Assembly: GCA_903861195.1 (NCBI GenBank)
Contig: CAIOTJ010000268.1
Span: forward strand, 35,633-99,632
Reading direction: 5' to 3'
Length of the DNA: 64,000 nt
DNA from: an uncultured Planctomycetaceae bacterium
GTDB taxonomy: Bacteria; Planctomycetota; Planctomycetia; Planctomycetales; Planctomycetaceae
The notes beneath the pieces are model-generated. The model was not told the origin of the DNA. It did not search any database and was given only the letters and a program-made list of their open reading frames with translations. How positions within the stretch are numbered: position 1 is the first letter of the stretch; each line of letters opens with the position of its first letter. Made by a program: the position numbers and the translations under genes. Positions 16,599 through 25,312 of the stretch are shown one piece after another.

Positions 16599-17237
16599 GT
16601 GAACTCCCCCCGGAACCTTTTCCGACTCCTCTGGTCGGAAATTGTCCGGCGCGCCCGCGGTCTGCATGGTGTCGGGCGTTTTGAGGGGCGACCCGCTGGT
16701 TACACATCTACCTGTCTCTGTTCGGGCTCGCGACGATCATGTGCTTCAGCGTGACTGGGCTGACGCTCAACCATCCCACCTGGTTTGGCGGAGTCCATGA
16801 GACAACCGAGCGCTTCGAGGGAACGGTCGACCGTGCTTGGGTCGACAGGGAAGACGGAACTCCGGATTGGCTACGGTTGGCCTAGCAATTGAGGGCTACT
16901 CATCGGATTCAGAGCCAACTGGGAGAGCTGCAGGACGACTTTGAGGAGTTGTCGCTGGAGTTCGCCGGGCCGGCTTACGCCGCCGATGTGCTGGTTCGGC
17001 GCGAAGATGGATGGTACTCAGGGACCATTACCCGTCACGGTCCGGTGGCTCTGATCAACGATTCTGCACAAGGGCCGAGATAGAAGCGCAGCGTGGGGCG
17101 TGGTGATCGATCTCTCGGCGCTGCTGATGGGGGTGAGCTCCATCACGAGACTGGTGCTGTTGTACTCGCTGAAGCGAAAGCAGTGGCTGGGGACGGTCGT
17201 GGCGTTCGCTGGAACCGAGAGGCTTTGGCTCGTCTAA
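16599..17237 (+). pseudogene. PepSY-associated membrane protein pseudogene (frameshifts and stop)
   Basis: Pieces of a PepSY-associated TM protein are spread over more than one frame: NLFRLLWSEIVRRARGLH, then after a frame change near 16690 WLHIYLSLFGLATIMCFSVT and GLTLNHPTWFGGVHETTERF, an in-frame TAG at 16883-16885, LRATHRIQSQLGELQDDFEE and GPAYAADVLVRREDGWYSG, and after a second frame change near 17062 LHKGRD and VVIDLSALLMGVSSIT with a final membrane segment. Family members read INDLHKGRDTGxAWSWVIDVSA here. The gene therefore has two frameshifts and a stop and cannot make a full product. Together with the DUF2271 pseudogene it is a dead two-gene unit. Confidence 0.8.
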
Positions 17238-17433
17238 CGTTGGATGGTTCTTTAACCGAAGAGTCAGCCGGCTGAGGCAGGGGAAGCGCCTGGCTGTGCT
17301 CGACCCAAAATGATGGGTGAGCATCCGAGATTGGACCAGATCCCGTAGCCAGCGGATTCCATCGCTGCCATTTCACGTCAGACCCGCCATGACGGGAGGA
17401 TTGTCCAATTTCCGCAGATGGTCTGGTGATGTG

Positions 17434-20400
17434 CTAAAACCCGTCGCTGCTGTTTAGGGTTCTTCCTGGAGTGAGCCGGCGCCCTTCTGTGGGCAGCTGT
17501 AACGCACTTTGGGGGCTGGGGATCCGCAGCACATCCAATGGCGCACCTATCGCGCGCGTGCCCCCATCCCAGACCGCAGCCAGGCAATTGGCGTGCAGGG
17601 CGAATTGCGCTGTTTCGACATCTTCGAGGTCGGCTGGCTTGGTGGGTATGGGCTTCGCCCACCGGACACCATCCACCTTGGACAATGGCGAGAGGCAATT
17701 GGGGGCTGTCCACCGCGCAATCCAGGTTGTGGTAAACTCCTGCCGTTCGGGTTCGTTTGCAGAATCACGTAGAAAGCATTCCACATCGGTGGAGTAGCCA
17801 TTGAGCATTTCCCACCATTGCAGTTGCCCACCGGCAAGCGCGTGCGCCGGGGCCGACAGCAGTGTCAGCGGCCGACTTTGATCTCCCACACCGATGTTGG
17901 GGCCAAACACGCACCGGTCACTAAAGAACTTGAGCCGGGTCTGGCCAGATCCGCCTACGAGAGGGTTTTCGAGCGCCAGATAGGTCTCGCCTGCCGAGAA
18001 TGTGCATTGGGAAAGGTCGACGGTCCCTTCGAGGCCCGCTGACTCCGAGAGGACCAAGTTCAAGACTGTGTTCCGCGATAGTGCGATGCTGCGCCGCAGA
18101 TGCACCACCCTTTGGGCAACGTCGGCATCGATCAGTCGGCCGTTCCCCACCAATTGGCAGTCTTCCAGCCAAAGGTAGGCCAAGGGCTCGGCCTGGAAGG
18201 GTCTGGCCTGAGGGGCTGTCGGACTTTCGAGCCGGCGGAACTGCACCAGTCCCTTGCGCTGGTTGCCGGTATCGTTCAGCGAACCCTGCAGCCGACAATT
18301 CCGGACCACAAGATCCGAGTCAAACGCTGAGATCAGCCACCGTGGCAGGGCGCCGCGGTAACCGGGCGCGGCGATGTTCAGTGCCGCTCCCTGAAGGTCA
18401 AGCCCCCCTTGAGTGACGGTGATTATTGCGTCATTCTCTCCCGCCGCCTGTTTGCGTTCATGTGGGACGAGCACTAACGGCTTTCCGGGCATCTGCATGA
18501 AGCGCAGCCGGATCCACGCCTGGCGAATGGCGATTGGGCTGGTTTGGCAAACCCCATGTCCACTGGCGATGACCGTCGTACCGGTCGTCAACTGCGAACT
18601 GGCCAGCACTGCTCCCAGGTCTTGTTTGTTGAGATCAACCTTGATGGTCCCGGCGACCCCTCCACTTCCCAAGAGCCCGGGGGGAGCAACGGGACGGCGT
18701 CCCTGGATTGCAACCGCATCCAGTTGTACCAACGACGGAGCTGACAGTTCGCCGACCGCACAGCCCGGTGGTCCCCCTCCTGCGACCTCGAGTTCGACGC
18801 CAACCTGACGTAAGGTGGCACGGTCGAACTGCGAGACGGGCAGTTCCCACGGTTGAATCACAGCAGTAGCCGGCCACGACCGGAGGGGAAACGACTTGTC
18901 GGTCGCTCCCGAGTCTTTTCCGAACAGGAGGTTCCACTGTGTGAGGCTGGTGGCCAGATTGGCTTCGGGTGCGTCCTGCTGAATCACCCTCACCAGCATT
19001 TTCCAACCCGGAGCGGTGGAGGCTGTGCTGGACCAAGTGAGGTTCTTTCCCAGCGAGGAACGGGCCTGAATTCCGGCGGGAACAGCGAGTTGAAAAAGCG
19101 TTGATCCCGGTTCACCGGCAGGTGAACCAAACAGGGCGTTGATGGAGGTGATGGAGCACTTCCATTCCTCCCCGGTGGGATGGGAGTAGTCAACCGCGGC
19201 GGTGTTGGAGACTACGGTGCTGGCCACTACGGTAAGCCGCTGGCGAACCAATTCAGGAGTGAGTGCCCCTGCGTCGAGGTGCAGAGCGGGGGCGCTTCCA
19301 GAGACCAGTAGCGAGTCATGCACCACGAGGTCGGCAAGTGGTGCTTCCGACCAGATCGCCGACAGCTTGTGACCCCGCACCAGGCAATCGGTGACCAGCA
19401 CCTTCTGACGGGGAACGTCGTCATTGGACGACGGAGTTCCCGTGGACGACTGGGATTTGCCGACCGTGGCGGGGACTGCCGCGGCAGAGGAGGGTGCGTC
19501 TCCGGCCGAGATCCGCAACGCTGCCATACTCTTGTGGGGAATGCCGTGGGCCGAGAATGAACAGCCGCGGGCCAGCAGGTCTCCGCCGGTCACATGCAGA
19601 AAGGCATCATTGGGGAGTGTGTCATAATCGGTGACCGTCGCAGCGAAGTGCACATTCCGCAATTCCAGTGAGGTATTGACGAACTTCAGCAGCGCGTGTA
19701 CGGCGGGGCCTTCCGGTTCCAGCAGCACGAGCAGTGGGCGGTCTTCGGGGCGGGCGGCCTCGATCAGGACTCGACCCCGCCCCTCGATTTGGGTTGGCTT
19801 GACGGGAAACGGACCCGTTCCCGCGACGATGATGCGGGCTCCCTCGGCGGGCAGGTCGTCGAGGGCCTGATTCAAGCTGCGATAGACATTCGCCTCGTTC
19901 GACCCCGGATCGACCACCAGTTGACGGTTCGGGACCTGTGGCAGTTCGCGGGCCCAGCGCGGCAGGGCTGCCCGCTCCTCCCGCTGTCGGCGATTGGCAC
20001 TCGGCGAACCCGGGCCCATCCCCTGACTTCCACCGAAAAACTCGTTTTCGTTCCCACCTCCCACCTGCTTGCTGCCGGGGGACATTTCAACCGCCTTGGG
20101 GCTACCCGCCACTTTGGTTGGTTCCTCCCCCTCCCCCTCCCCCTCTTCCTCGCCCACCCGGCGATTTTTGTCTTCCACCCGGCCGGGGGCTGGCAGCGTA
20201 TCGGCATTGGCCCCCTGGGTCTCGCTCGATCCGCTGATCGATTTTCCCTGTTTCGCGAGGGCGTCCCGACTGCGGGCCAGTTGGTCTTCGGTCAGCGTGG
20301 GATCGCCGCTATCAACGGTGCTGTTCATCTGCAGTGCCAGCCATGTGATCCCGGACAAAAGAGCCACCAGCACCACAGCGGCCGTTCCATAGAACGTCAA

Positions 20401-21543
20401 CTTGGTCTTCCATTCAGCCCAACCTTCTCCGCAGTCCTCGTCCCGTTGGCCACCGCCATTCACGGGCAACTGAGAGGCCGAGATCTTGCGAGAACGGCGA
20501 CTGGGCAAGGCGAGTTCCTCCACTGTCTCGCCAGCGGGCACTTCATCGGATTCCGAACGCCGGGTGCCTCGTTTGGACCCGATCCGGGTCGCTGGAGCAG
20601 GGCTGTCAGATAGAATCTGGTTGCTGACACGGTCGCCTCCCTCCTGGATTTCCTTGAGTTCCAGGAGGAGTTCGGCCGGCGTCTGATACCGCCGCGCGGG
20701 ATCTTTTTCTGTCATGCGGCGCATGACCGCTGAGACCGCCTCAGGGACCTGCGGGTTTTTGTCGCGTGGGTCTGGGAAAGGAGTTTTGAAGTGGGCGTGC
20801 AGTTTGTTGGTCACCCCTCCTTCTGGAAAGGGAGGGCTGCCGGTGAGCAGGTAATACCACGCGCAGCCGAGCGAGTAGATGTCGCTGCGGATGTCGGCTG
20901 CCTTGCTGTCGCGAGCTTGTTCGGGCGACATGTAGTCGACAGTTCCCACGGTAGTACCAGTTCGGGTGATCGAGGTGTCGGCCCCCTCGTCGATAATGCG
21001 TGCCAGGCCCATATCGGCCAGTTTCACCATCCCATCTCGACGGATCATCAGGTTGGCGGGCTTGATGTCGCGGTGGACAATCTTGTGTACCGCCGCGTGC
21101 TGCAGGGCCTGTGTCGCCTGTTTGATCACCTCAATTGAACGCTTGACGGGCAGGACGCCGCGTTTCGACACCATGTTCGCGAGGTCGGTCCCGTCTACGA
21201 ATTCCAGTGCGATGAAGAGATACCCATTCGCCTCGCCGGAGTCATGCACGGCGATGATGTTGGGGTGATCGAGATGGGCCGCAGCCTGCGCTTCCGACTT
21301 AAAACGCCTTACGAGCGTGGGGTTCTCGGCCTTGTCACGCGGCAGAACCTTCAGTGCCACCTGCCGCTTGAGGACAGTGTCGAAGGCGAGATACACGGCC
21401 CCCATGCCTCCCTGTCCAAGTTTCTTGACCAGTTGGTATTTGCCGATCTGCTTGGCCTGGGCGGGTGCTCCCTCCGCGGCGGGTCCTGCAGGCGGTAAAT
21501 CTCCACGTGGCGGGTTGGAGTCGGCATTGGCTTCAGAGGACAT
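17434..21543 (-). CDS. Receptor-type Ser/Thr protein kinase with a large beta-helix-like extracytoplasmic domain
   Basis: Predicted 1369 residues. The N-terminal PknB-type kinase domain has LGQGGMGAVYLA (45-53 region), VALK (Lys65), IVHRDIKPANLMI (HRD at 157-159), DMG in place of DFG (177-179) and VDYMSPEQARDSK. A polar linker follows, then one membrane helix at about 383-403. The next 100 residues are low-complexity, including an EGEGEGEE tract. The remaining 850 or so residues look like a parallel beta-helix: short strands with N and G turns such as SLELRNVHFAATV and LLARGCSFSAHG. Inferred: the outside domain senses or binds a glycan or wall component and the kinase signals inside. The start at 21543 gives a compact N-terminus; frames continue upstream to 21690. 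The gene is divergent from the deaminase gene. Confidence 0.88.
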   Translation of the reverse strand: MSSEANADSNPPRGDLPPAGPAAEGAPAQAKQIGKYQLVKKLGQGGMGAVYLAFDTVLKRQVALKVLPRDKAENPTLVRRFKSEAQAAAHLDHPNIIAVHDSGEANGYLFIALEFVDGTDLANMVSKRGVLPVKRSIEVIKQATQALQHAAVHKIVHRDIKPANLMIRRDGMVKLADMGLARIIDEGADTSITRTGTTVGTVDYMSPEQARDSKAADIRSDIYSLGCAWYYLLTGSPPFPEGGVTNKLHAHFKTPFPDPRDKNPQVPEAVSAVMRRMTEKDPARRYQTPAELLLELKEIQEGGDRVSNQILSDSPAPATRIGSKRGTRRSESDEVPAGETVEELALPSRRSRKISASQLPVNGGGQRDEDCGEGWAEWKTKLTFYGTAAVVLVALLSGITWLALQMNSTVDSGDPTLTEDQLARSRDALAKQGKSISGSSETQGANADTLPAPGRVEDKNRRVGEEEGEGEGEEPTKVAGSPKAVEMSPGSKQVGGGNENEFFGGSQGMGPGSPSANRRQREERAALPRWARELPQVPNRQLVVDPGSNEANVYRSLNQALDDLPAEGARIIVAGTGPFPVKPTQIEGRGRVLIEAARPEDRPLLVLLEPEGPAVHALLKFVNTSLELRNVHFAATVTDYDTLPNDAFLHVTGGDLLARGCSFSAHGIPHKSMAALRISAGDAPSSAAAVPATVGKSQSSTGTPSSNDDVPRQKVLVTDCLVRGHKLSAIWSEAPLADLVVHDSLLVSGSAPALHLDAGALTPELVRQRLTVVASTVVSNTAAVDYSHPTGEEWKCSITSINALFGSPAGEPGSTLFQLAVPAGIQARSSLGKNLTWSSTASTAPGWKMLVRVIQQDAPEANLATSLTQWNLLFGKDSGATDKSFPLRSWPATAVIQPWELPVSQFDRATLRQVGVELEVAGGGPPGCAVGELSAPSLVQLDAVAIQGRRPVAPPGLLGSGGVAGTIKVDLNKQDLGAVLASSQLTTGTTVIASGHGVCQTSPIAIRQAWIRLRFMQMPGKPLVLVPHERKQAAGENDAIITVTQGGLDLQGAALNIAAPGYRGALPRWLISAFDSDLVVRNCRLQGSLNDTGNQRKGLVQFRRLESPTAPQARPFQAEPLAYLWLEDCQLVGNGRLIDADVAQRVVHLRRSIALSRNTVLNLVLSESAGLEGTVDLSQCTFSAGETYLALENPLVGGSGQTRLKFFSDRCVFGPNIGVGDQSRPLTLLSAPAHALAGGQLQWWEMLNGYSTDVECFLRDSANEPERQEFTTTWIARWTAPNCLSPLSKVDGVRWAKPIPTKPADLEDVETAQFALHANCLAAVWDGGTRAIGAPLDVLRIPSPQSALQLPTEGRRLTPGRTLNSSDGF
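20127..20153. repeat. CCCCCT simple repeat inside the kinase gene
   Basis: A run of CCCCCT units (about four, slightly impure) on the forward strand encodes the alternating Glu-Gly tract of the kinase linker on the reverse strand. On the coding strand it is a G-tract array that could slip during replication or form a G-quadruplex. Confidence 0.6.
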
Positions 21544-21900
21544 CGGGTCTGCGATCAGCGAGGGGGTATGGTCGGGACCGGGAACGACATCACACAAGCG
21601 CGAGTATACGGGGCTGAAAAGGGGGGAGTCCATAAAGGCTGCCCAGCCTTCGCCTGCGATCCGGGGCCCCTTACAATTCCCAAATGGCAAATCGGTGGGC
21701 AGACAGCCAACTTTGAGCCCCGCTCAGGCTGGGGTAACCCGATACAGGTTCCGAGGCAACCGCTGCCTGTCGTCGGTGCAATCACGGGAGCCCCTACCAG
21801 GGAGGTGCCTGAGCCAATTCCTGTGTAGTCTGATTGAGTTGCCATTTCATTCACAGAATGGCAACCGCATTGGTTTCCGGATTCTTCCGAGAGGAACTTC
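21544..21900. promoter_or_regulatory. Divergent regulatory region with a 7-bp-arm dyad upstream of the deaminase gene
   Basis: The region between the kinase gene (reverse) and the deaminase gene (forward) must carry both promoters. A perfect dyad, tgccatt (21840-21846) and aatggca (21857-21863) with a 10-base spacer, lies 37 bases before the deaminase ATG and could be an operator or leader hairpin. A good ribosome binding site, gagagg at 21889-21894, precedes the ATG at 21901 by six bases, which fixes that start. Confidence 0.45.
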
Positions 21901-22938
21901 ATGTCCATCGATTATGGGGCCGACGTTCTGGGTAACCTCGCCGATCTGGTCCTCCGGGCTCCCAAGGCCGAATTGCATCTGCACATCGAGGGGACTCTCG
22001 AGCCGGAAATGGCCTTTGAAATAGCGCGCCGTAACGGAGTTCCGCTTCCCTTCGTCGGCCCCCGTGAGATGCGTCAGGCGTACACCTTCCACGATCTGCA
22101 AAGTTTTCTGGAGATCTACTATACAGCGGCGGCTGTGCTACGAACCGAAGATGATTTTCATGACCTGGCCTGGGCCTACCTGCAAAGGGCCCGGGCTGAC
22201 AACGTGGTACGGGCCGAGATTTTTTTCGATCCGCAGGCGCACACGAGTCGAGGGATCTCCTTCGAGACGGTCGTCCGGGGACTGACGAGGGCGATTGAGC
22301 GGGCACGGGTTGAGCTGCAGATGTCGGCTGCTCTGATCATGTGCTTCCTCAGGCACCTGACGCAGCGCGAGGCTTTCGAAACGTTGGAGCAGGCGCTGCC
22401 GTTCCGCCAGCACTTCATTGGCGTGGGACTGGACTCGGGAGAGCGGAACAATCCCCCTGAGAGATTCACCGAAGTCTTCTCGCGTTGCCGCTTGCTGGGG
22501 CTGCATGCGGTAGCCCATGCCGGTGAAGAAGGTCCTGCGGCGTTCGTGTCCGGGGCGCTGGATGCCTTGAAGGTGGAACGGATCGATCATGGGGTCCGCT
22601 GCCTGGAAGACCGGGCCCTTGTTGCCCGACTTATGCGGGAAAGAATCCCGCTGACGGTCTGTCCCTTGTCGAATATCAAATTGCGTGTCTTTGAGAAATT
22701 GTCCCGGCACAATCTGCCCAAGTTACTGGCGGCTGGGCTGCGGGCCAGTGTTCACTCTGACGATCCCGCCTACTTTGGCGGCTATGTGAACGACAATCTC
22801 CGCAGTTCCCTGACCGCGTTGCCGCTAACCCGGGACGATGCCCACACCTTGCTCCGCAATAGCCTCGAGTCGAGTTTCCTGGAGACATCACAGAAGGCTC
22901 CCCACCTGGAACGGTTGGAGGAGATGTTCGCCCGGTGA
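21901..22938 (+). CDS. Adenine/adenosine deaminase family protein, adenine deaminase-like
   Basis: A 345-residue amidohydrolase, full length for the family. The metal and active-site motifs are present: ELHLHIEGTLEPE, AVAHAGEEGPA (His and catalytic Glu of HAGE), ERIDHGVRCLEDRALVARLM, PLTVCPLSNIKLRVF and SVHSDDPAYFGGYVNDN. The HSDDPAYFGGY version and the CPLSNIKLRVF motif are typical of the bacterial and fungal adenine deaminase branch (EC 3.5.4.2) rather than classical adenosine deaminase, so hypoxanthine production from adenine is the better guess. The start is supported by a strong ribosome binding site. No purine genes are adjacent. Cytoplasmic; no signal peptide. Confidence 0.88.
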   Translation: MSIDYGADVLGNLADLVLRAPKAELHLHIEGTLEPEMAFEIARRNGVPLPFVGPREMRQAYTFHDLQSFLEIYYTAAAVLRTEDDFHDLAWAYLQRARADNVVRAEIFFDPQAHTSRGISFETVVRGLTRAIERARVELQMSAALIMCFLRHLTQREAFETLEQALPFRQHFIGVGLDSGERNNPPERFTEVFSRCRLLGLHAVAHAGEEGPAAFVSGALDALKVERIDHGVRCLEDRALVARLMRERIPLTVCPLSNIKLRVFEKLSRHNLPKLLAAGLRASVHSDDPAYFGGYVNDNLRSSLTALPLTRDDAHTLLRNSLESSFLETSQKAPHLERLEEMFAR

Positions 22939-23881
22939 ATGAATTGTTTAGTTTGACGCGGCTCGGCTCATGAGATTGGGGACGCACTCGTCGAATGCTT
23001 GCGGACTTGGCCTTTCGTGGTATAGAGACAGTGTTGGTCGATCAGTCGTTTGTCATTCCGGATACCGTCGCTGGCACAGGAGCACCATCGATGCTGAAAC
23101 GACTCTGTTACCTGTTCTTGGGCGCTATCTGCCTCCCAATGACCGCTATGGGAATCGACTATCCCTATCAGACGAACGAGTCTCAAAAGTCTGGATGGCC
23201 GCTGACCCCCGAGGAGCGGGCCTTCATTGTCGAGAAGCCCGAATTCGAACGCCGCCCAGGAAAAGAGGCGAAAAACACCTTCCACACCTCTGGCCCCTGG
23301 TCCCCTGTGCTGGGCATTTTGGCGGTGATACCTGGCTGAAATTACACGATGCGCATGTGCGGACGATACATGGCAGTCGGGGCCCCCTTGATGTCTTGCT
23401 GGTCGGTGACAGCATCACTATTCACTGGGGCGATTCCTGGAAGCGTCATTTCCCGGAACTCAAGGCGGTGAACATTGGCATTGGGGGAGACAAGACGCAG
23501 AACGTGCTGTGGCGGCTCGATCATCGCGCTGTCGAGGGATTGCAGCCGCGTTTCATCGTCTTGATGATCGGCAACAACAATATGTTTTTCACCCCCGAGA
23601 CGGGCATCGAGCCGGCCGCCCGGGGGATCACCCTGTGTGTACGGAATCTGCGTGAAAGATTTCCCCGGGCGAAGGTCGTGGTCGCCAAGATTCTCCCGGC
23701 CCACGCACCGGGGAATCGCTTTTACGAGGATATTCGCAAGACCAACGCGGCCCTCGATGTCGAGAAGCTCGACCAGGATCCCCAGGTTGCTCTGCTCGAT
23801 TTCTGGAGCGAGTTCATTCAAGCCGACGGCACACTCCGGAAGGAGTTGTGTTCTGCCGATGGCATCCATTTGTCACCCGCG

Positions 23882-23921
23882 GGATACGCAATCTACGCAT
23901 CGGATACTCAATCTACGCATC
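23882..23921 (+). repeat. 20-bp tandem duplication at the end of the SGNH hydrolase gene
   Basis: Two adjacent copies, 23882-23901 and 23902-23921, differ at one base (ggatacgcaatctacgcatc and ggatactcaatctacgcatc). Both encode G-Y-(A/S)-I-Y-A-S. Since 20 is not a multiple of three, the duplication moves the reading frame past the natural stop. Confidence 0.9.
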
Positions 23922-23923
23922 AC

Positions 23924-23945
23924 GGCTCAAGCCGTTGCTTGAGCC
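23924..23945. terminator. Hairpin between convergent genes
   Basis: Perfect 9-bp arms ggctcaagc (23924-23932) and gcttgagcc (23937-23945) with a CGTT loop. It overlaps the last codons of the broken hydrolase gene and lies 36 bases from the end of the convergent NHL gene, so it could serve as a shared transcription end. No T-run is visible on either side. Confidence 0.4.
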
Positions 23946-23980
23946 GCACTAAGCGATATTGGTCCGGGGACCGCGGGTTG

Positions 23981-25063
23981 TCAGGAGACCTTCTTGAGAA
24001 ACGTGACTCTTCCAGTAGGCACCCATTCGACCACGTAGATGTTTCCTTCGCGGTCAAAGCAGGCGTCGTGGGGATGGACGAATTTGCCTGCCTCCCAACT
24101 TTTGGGATCTTTCCGCAGAGCAAACATGTCTCCCTTGACCCGCTCGGTCCACTGGGGATCGTATCCGAGATGCACGATCGGGCGATTCTCCAAGTCATAG
24201 ATCGAGACACGTGCGAACAGGTCGGGCACGAGCAGTTCGGTTCCCTGGATGTCGAAATGCGCGGGAAAAGTATGTTCGGGCTTGGGGTCCAGCACAAATC
24301 CCAGGTGCTGACCATCCAGTGTGAAGTATTGCAGTCGGTTGTTGGCCCGGTCGGCCACCACGAGGCTTGGGGTACGTCCTGGACGGTTATCTAGGATGAT
24401 TCCGTGCGGAGTCTGCAGTTGCCCTGGTTCCTTTCCCAACCCGCCCCAGCTGCGGACCCAGCGGGCTTGGGCATCGAACTGATGCACATAGTGAGAGCCA
24501 TACCCGTCGACCACGTAGAACCCCCCATCGACTCCAAAGGCGACATTCGTGGGGTTGAACTGACCGACTTTCTGGTATTCCTGCGACTCGAAGGGATAGC
24601 ACAGCTTCCAGATCTGTTCGCCTCCCAGGGTGGTTTTCAGGAACTGACGGTTGTAGACGTCGCACAGGTACAGGAACTCTTCGTTCCCCTCCTTGCGGAT
24701 GTCGATCCCGTGGCCACCGTGGTGATACTCCTTGCCGAATGATCTCACTGCCTTGCCCGAGGGGTCGAAGACTACGACGGAATCCACTGGCTCGGGGGTG
24801 TGACTGCGATGCTTGATGTAGACGAAGCCAGCCTCGTCGATGGCGACGCCATGAGTTTCCCCCCAGGCCAGCCCATCCGGAAGCAGCCCCCAATTGTGAT
24901 GGCATTCGTATTGGTGGTCCCCCGAACCGACGATCACCGGCTTGCTTCCCGTTTTGTCGGTGGCTCCCACGAAGGCGGGGGCGGCGAAAGTGGCTGCTGC
25001 CGCGGCGGTTACCTGAAAAAACTGACGTCTCGACGGTGAACCAGCCGGAGGAGAGTGTGGCAT
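23981..25063 (-). CDS. Tat-exported NHL-repeat (six-bladed propeller) protein
   Basis: A 360-residue protein with a twin-arginine signal (SRRQFFQVTAAAAATFAAPA). The mature part is a beta-propeller built of NHL-type repeats: THGVAIDEAGFVYIKHR, GHGIDIRKEGNEEFLYLCDV, NPTNVAFGVDGGFYVVDGYG, TPHGIILDNRPG and HPHDACFDREGNIYVVEW. Relatives are annotated as 6-bladed beta-propeller or peptidylglycine alpha-amidating-like (lyase domain) proteins; a lyase function cannot be claimed. Tat export suggests folding before export, perhaps with a metal. Stand-alone gene, convergent with the broken hydrolase and divergent from the S41 protease gene. Confidence 0.85.
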   Translation of the reverse strand: MPHSPPAGSPSRRQFFQVTAAAAATFAAPAFVGATDKTGSKPVIVGSGDHQYECHHNWGLLPDGLAWGETHGVAIDEAGFVYIKHRSHTPEPVDSVVVFDPSGKAVRSFGKEYHHGGHGIDIRKEGNEEFLYLCDVYNRQFLKTTLGGEQIWKLCYPFESQEYQKVGQFNPTNVAFGVDGGFYVVDGYGSHYVHQFDAQARWVRSWGGLGKEPGQLQTPHGIILDNRPGRTPSLVVADRANNRLQYFTLDGQHLGFVLDPKPEHTFPAHFDIQGTELLVPDLFARVSIYDLENRPIVHLGYDPQWTERVKGDMFALRKDPKSWEAGKFVHPHDACFDREGNIYVVEWVPTGRVTFLKKVS

Positions 25064-25312
25064 GGTAGGATCTAGGCCGTGGATGACGGGGGGGAAACGG
25101 GGGGGAGGGGCGGGCCGCCGGGGAAAACACGGCTGCAGTTCCTCGATCTTATGCTCATCCGGAACCGACTGCCAACGAACAGGCCGCTACCCAATTCCTG
25201 GGAGGGTGACTAGAATCAGCACCGTCAAGGGATTTCGGAAAACTGCCATGTGGCGGTCCGGTCCCGACGCTCCGAAACCCGCCTGCCAGTCACTCCGATC
25301 GGGAGCCTGTTC
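25064..25312. promoter_or_regulatory. Divergent promoter region with G-rich, quadruplex-capable tract
   Basis: Between the NHL gene and the S41 protease gene. The forward strand at 25088-25114 has four or more runs of three to seven G separated by one to four bases, which satisfies the usual G-quadruplex pattern, about 25 bases upstream of the NHL start. A ribosome binding site, gggag at 25301-25305, precedes the protease ATG at 25313. Confidence 0.4.

Larger units (their letters stand above)
23091..23952 (+). pseudogene. SGNH/GDSL-type hydrolase gene broken by two frameshifts
   Basis: The gene starts with a signal peptide (MLKRLCYLFLGAICLPMTAM) and a conserved WPLTPEERAFIVEKPEFERR, then runs out of frame at an A5 run (23271-23275). 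One extra A there would join it to the next frame, KHLPHLWPLVPCAGHFGGD. That frame holds the hydrolase core: DVLLVGDSITIHWGDSW (nucleophile Ser block), AVNIGIGGDKTQNVLWRL, LMIGNNN and the catalytic block CSADGIHLSPAGYAIYAS. At 23882-23921 a 20-base tandem duplication shifts the frame again; removing one copy gives a natural ending, SRLKPLLEPH and TAA at 23950. Close relatives are secreted GDSL-like lipases/acylhydrolases of planctomycetes. The first shift could be a sequencing error; the second is a clear duplication. Confidence 0.8.

Noticed and set aside
20127..20153. Possible CRISPR or minisatellite at the CCCCCT array
   Set aside because: Units are adjacent, six bases long and in frame within the kinase gene; no spacers are present.
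23637..23942. A separate small gene within the SGNH hydrolase region
   Set aside because: It is an alternative frame of the hydrolase core; the hydrolase motifs lie in the other frame.
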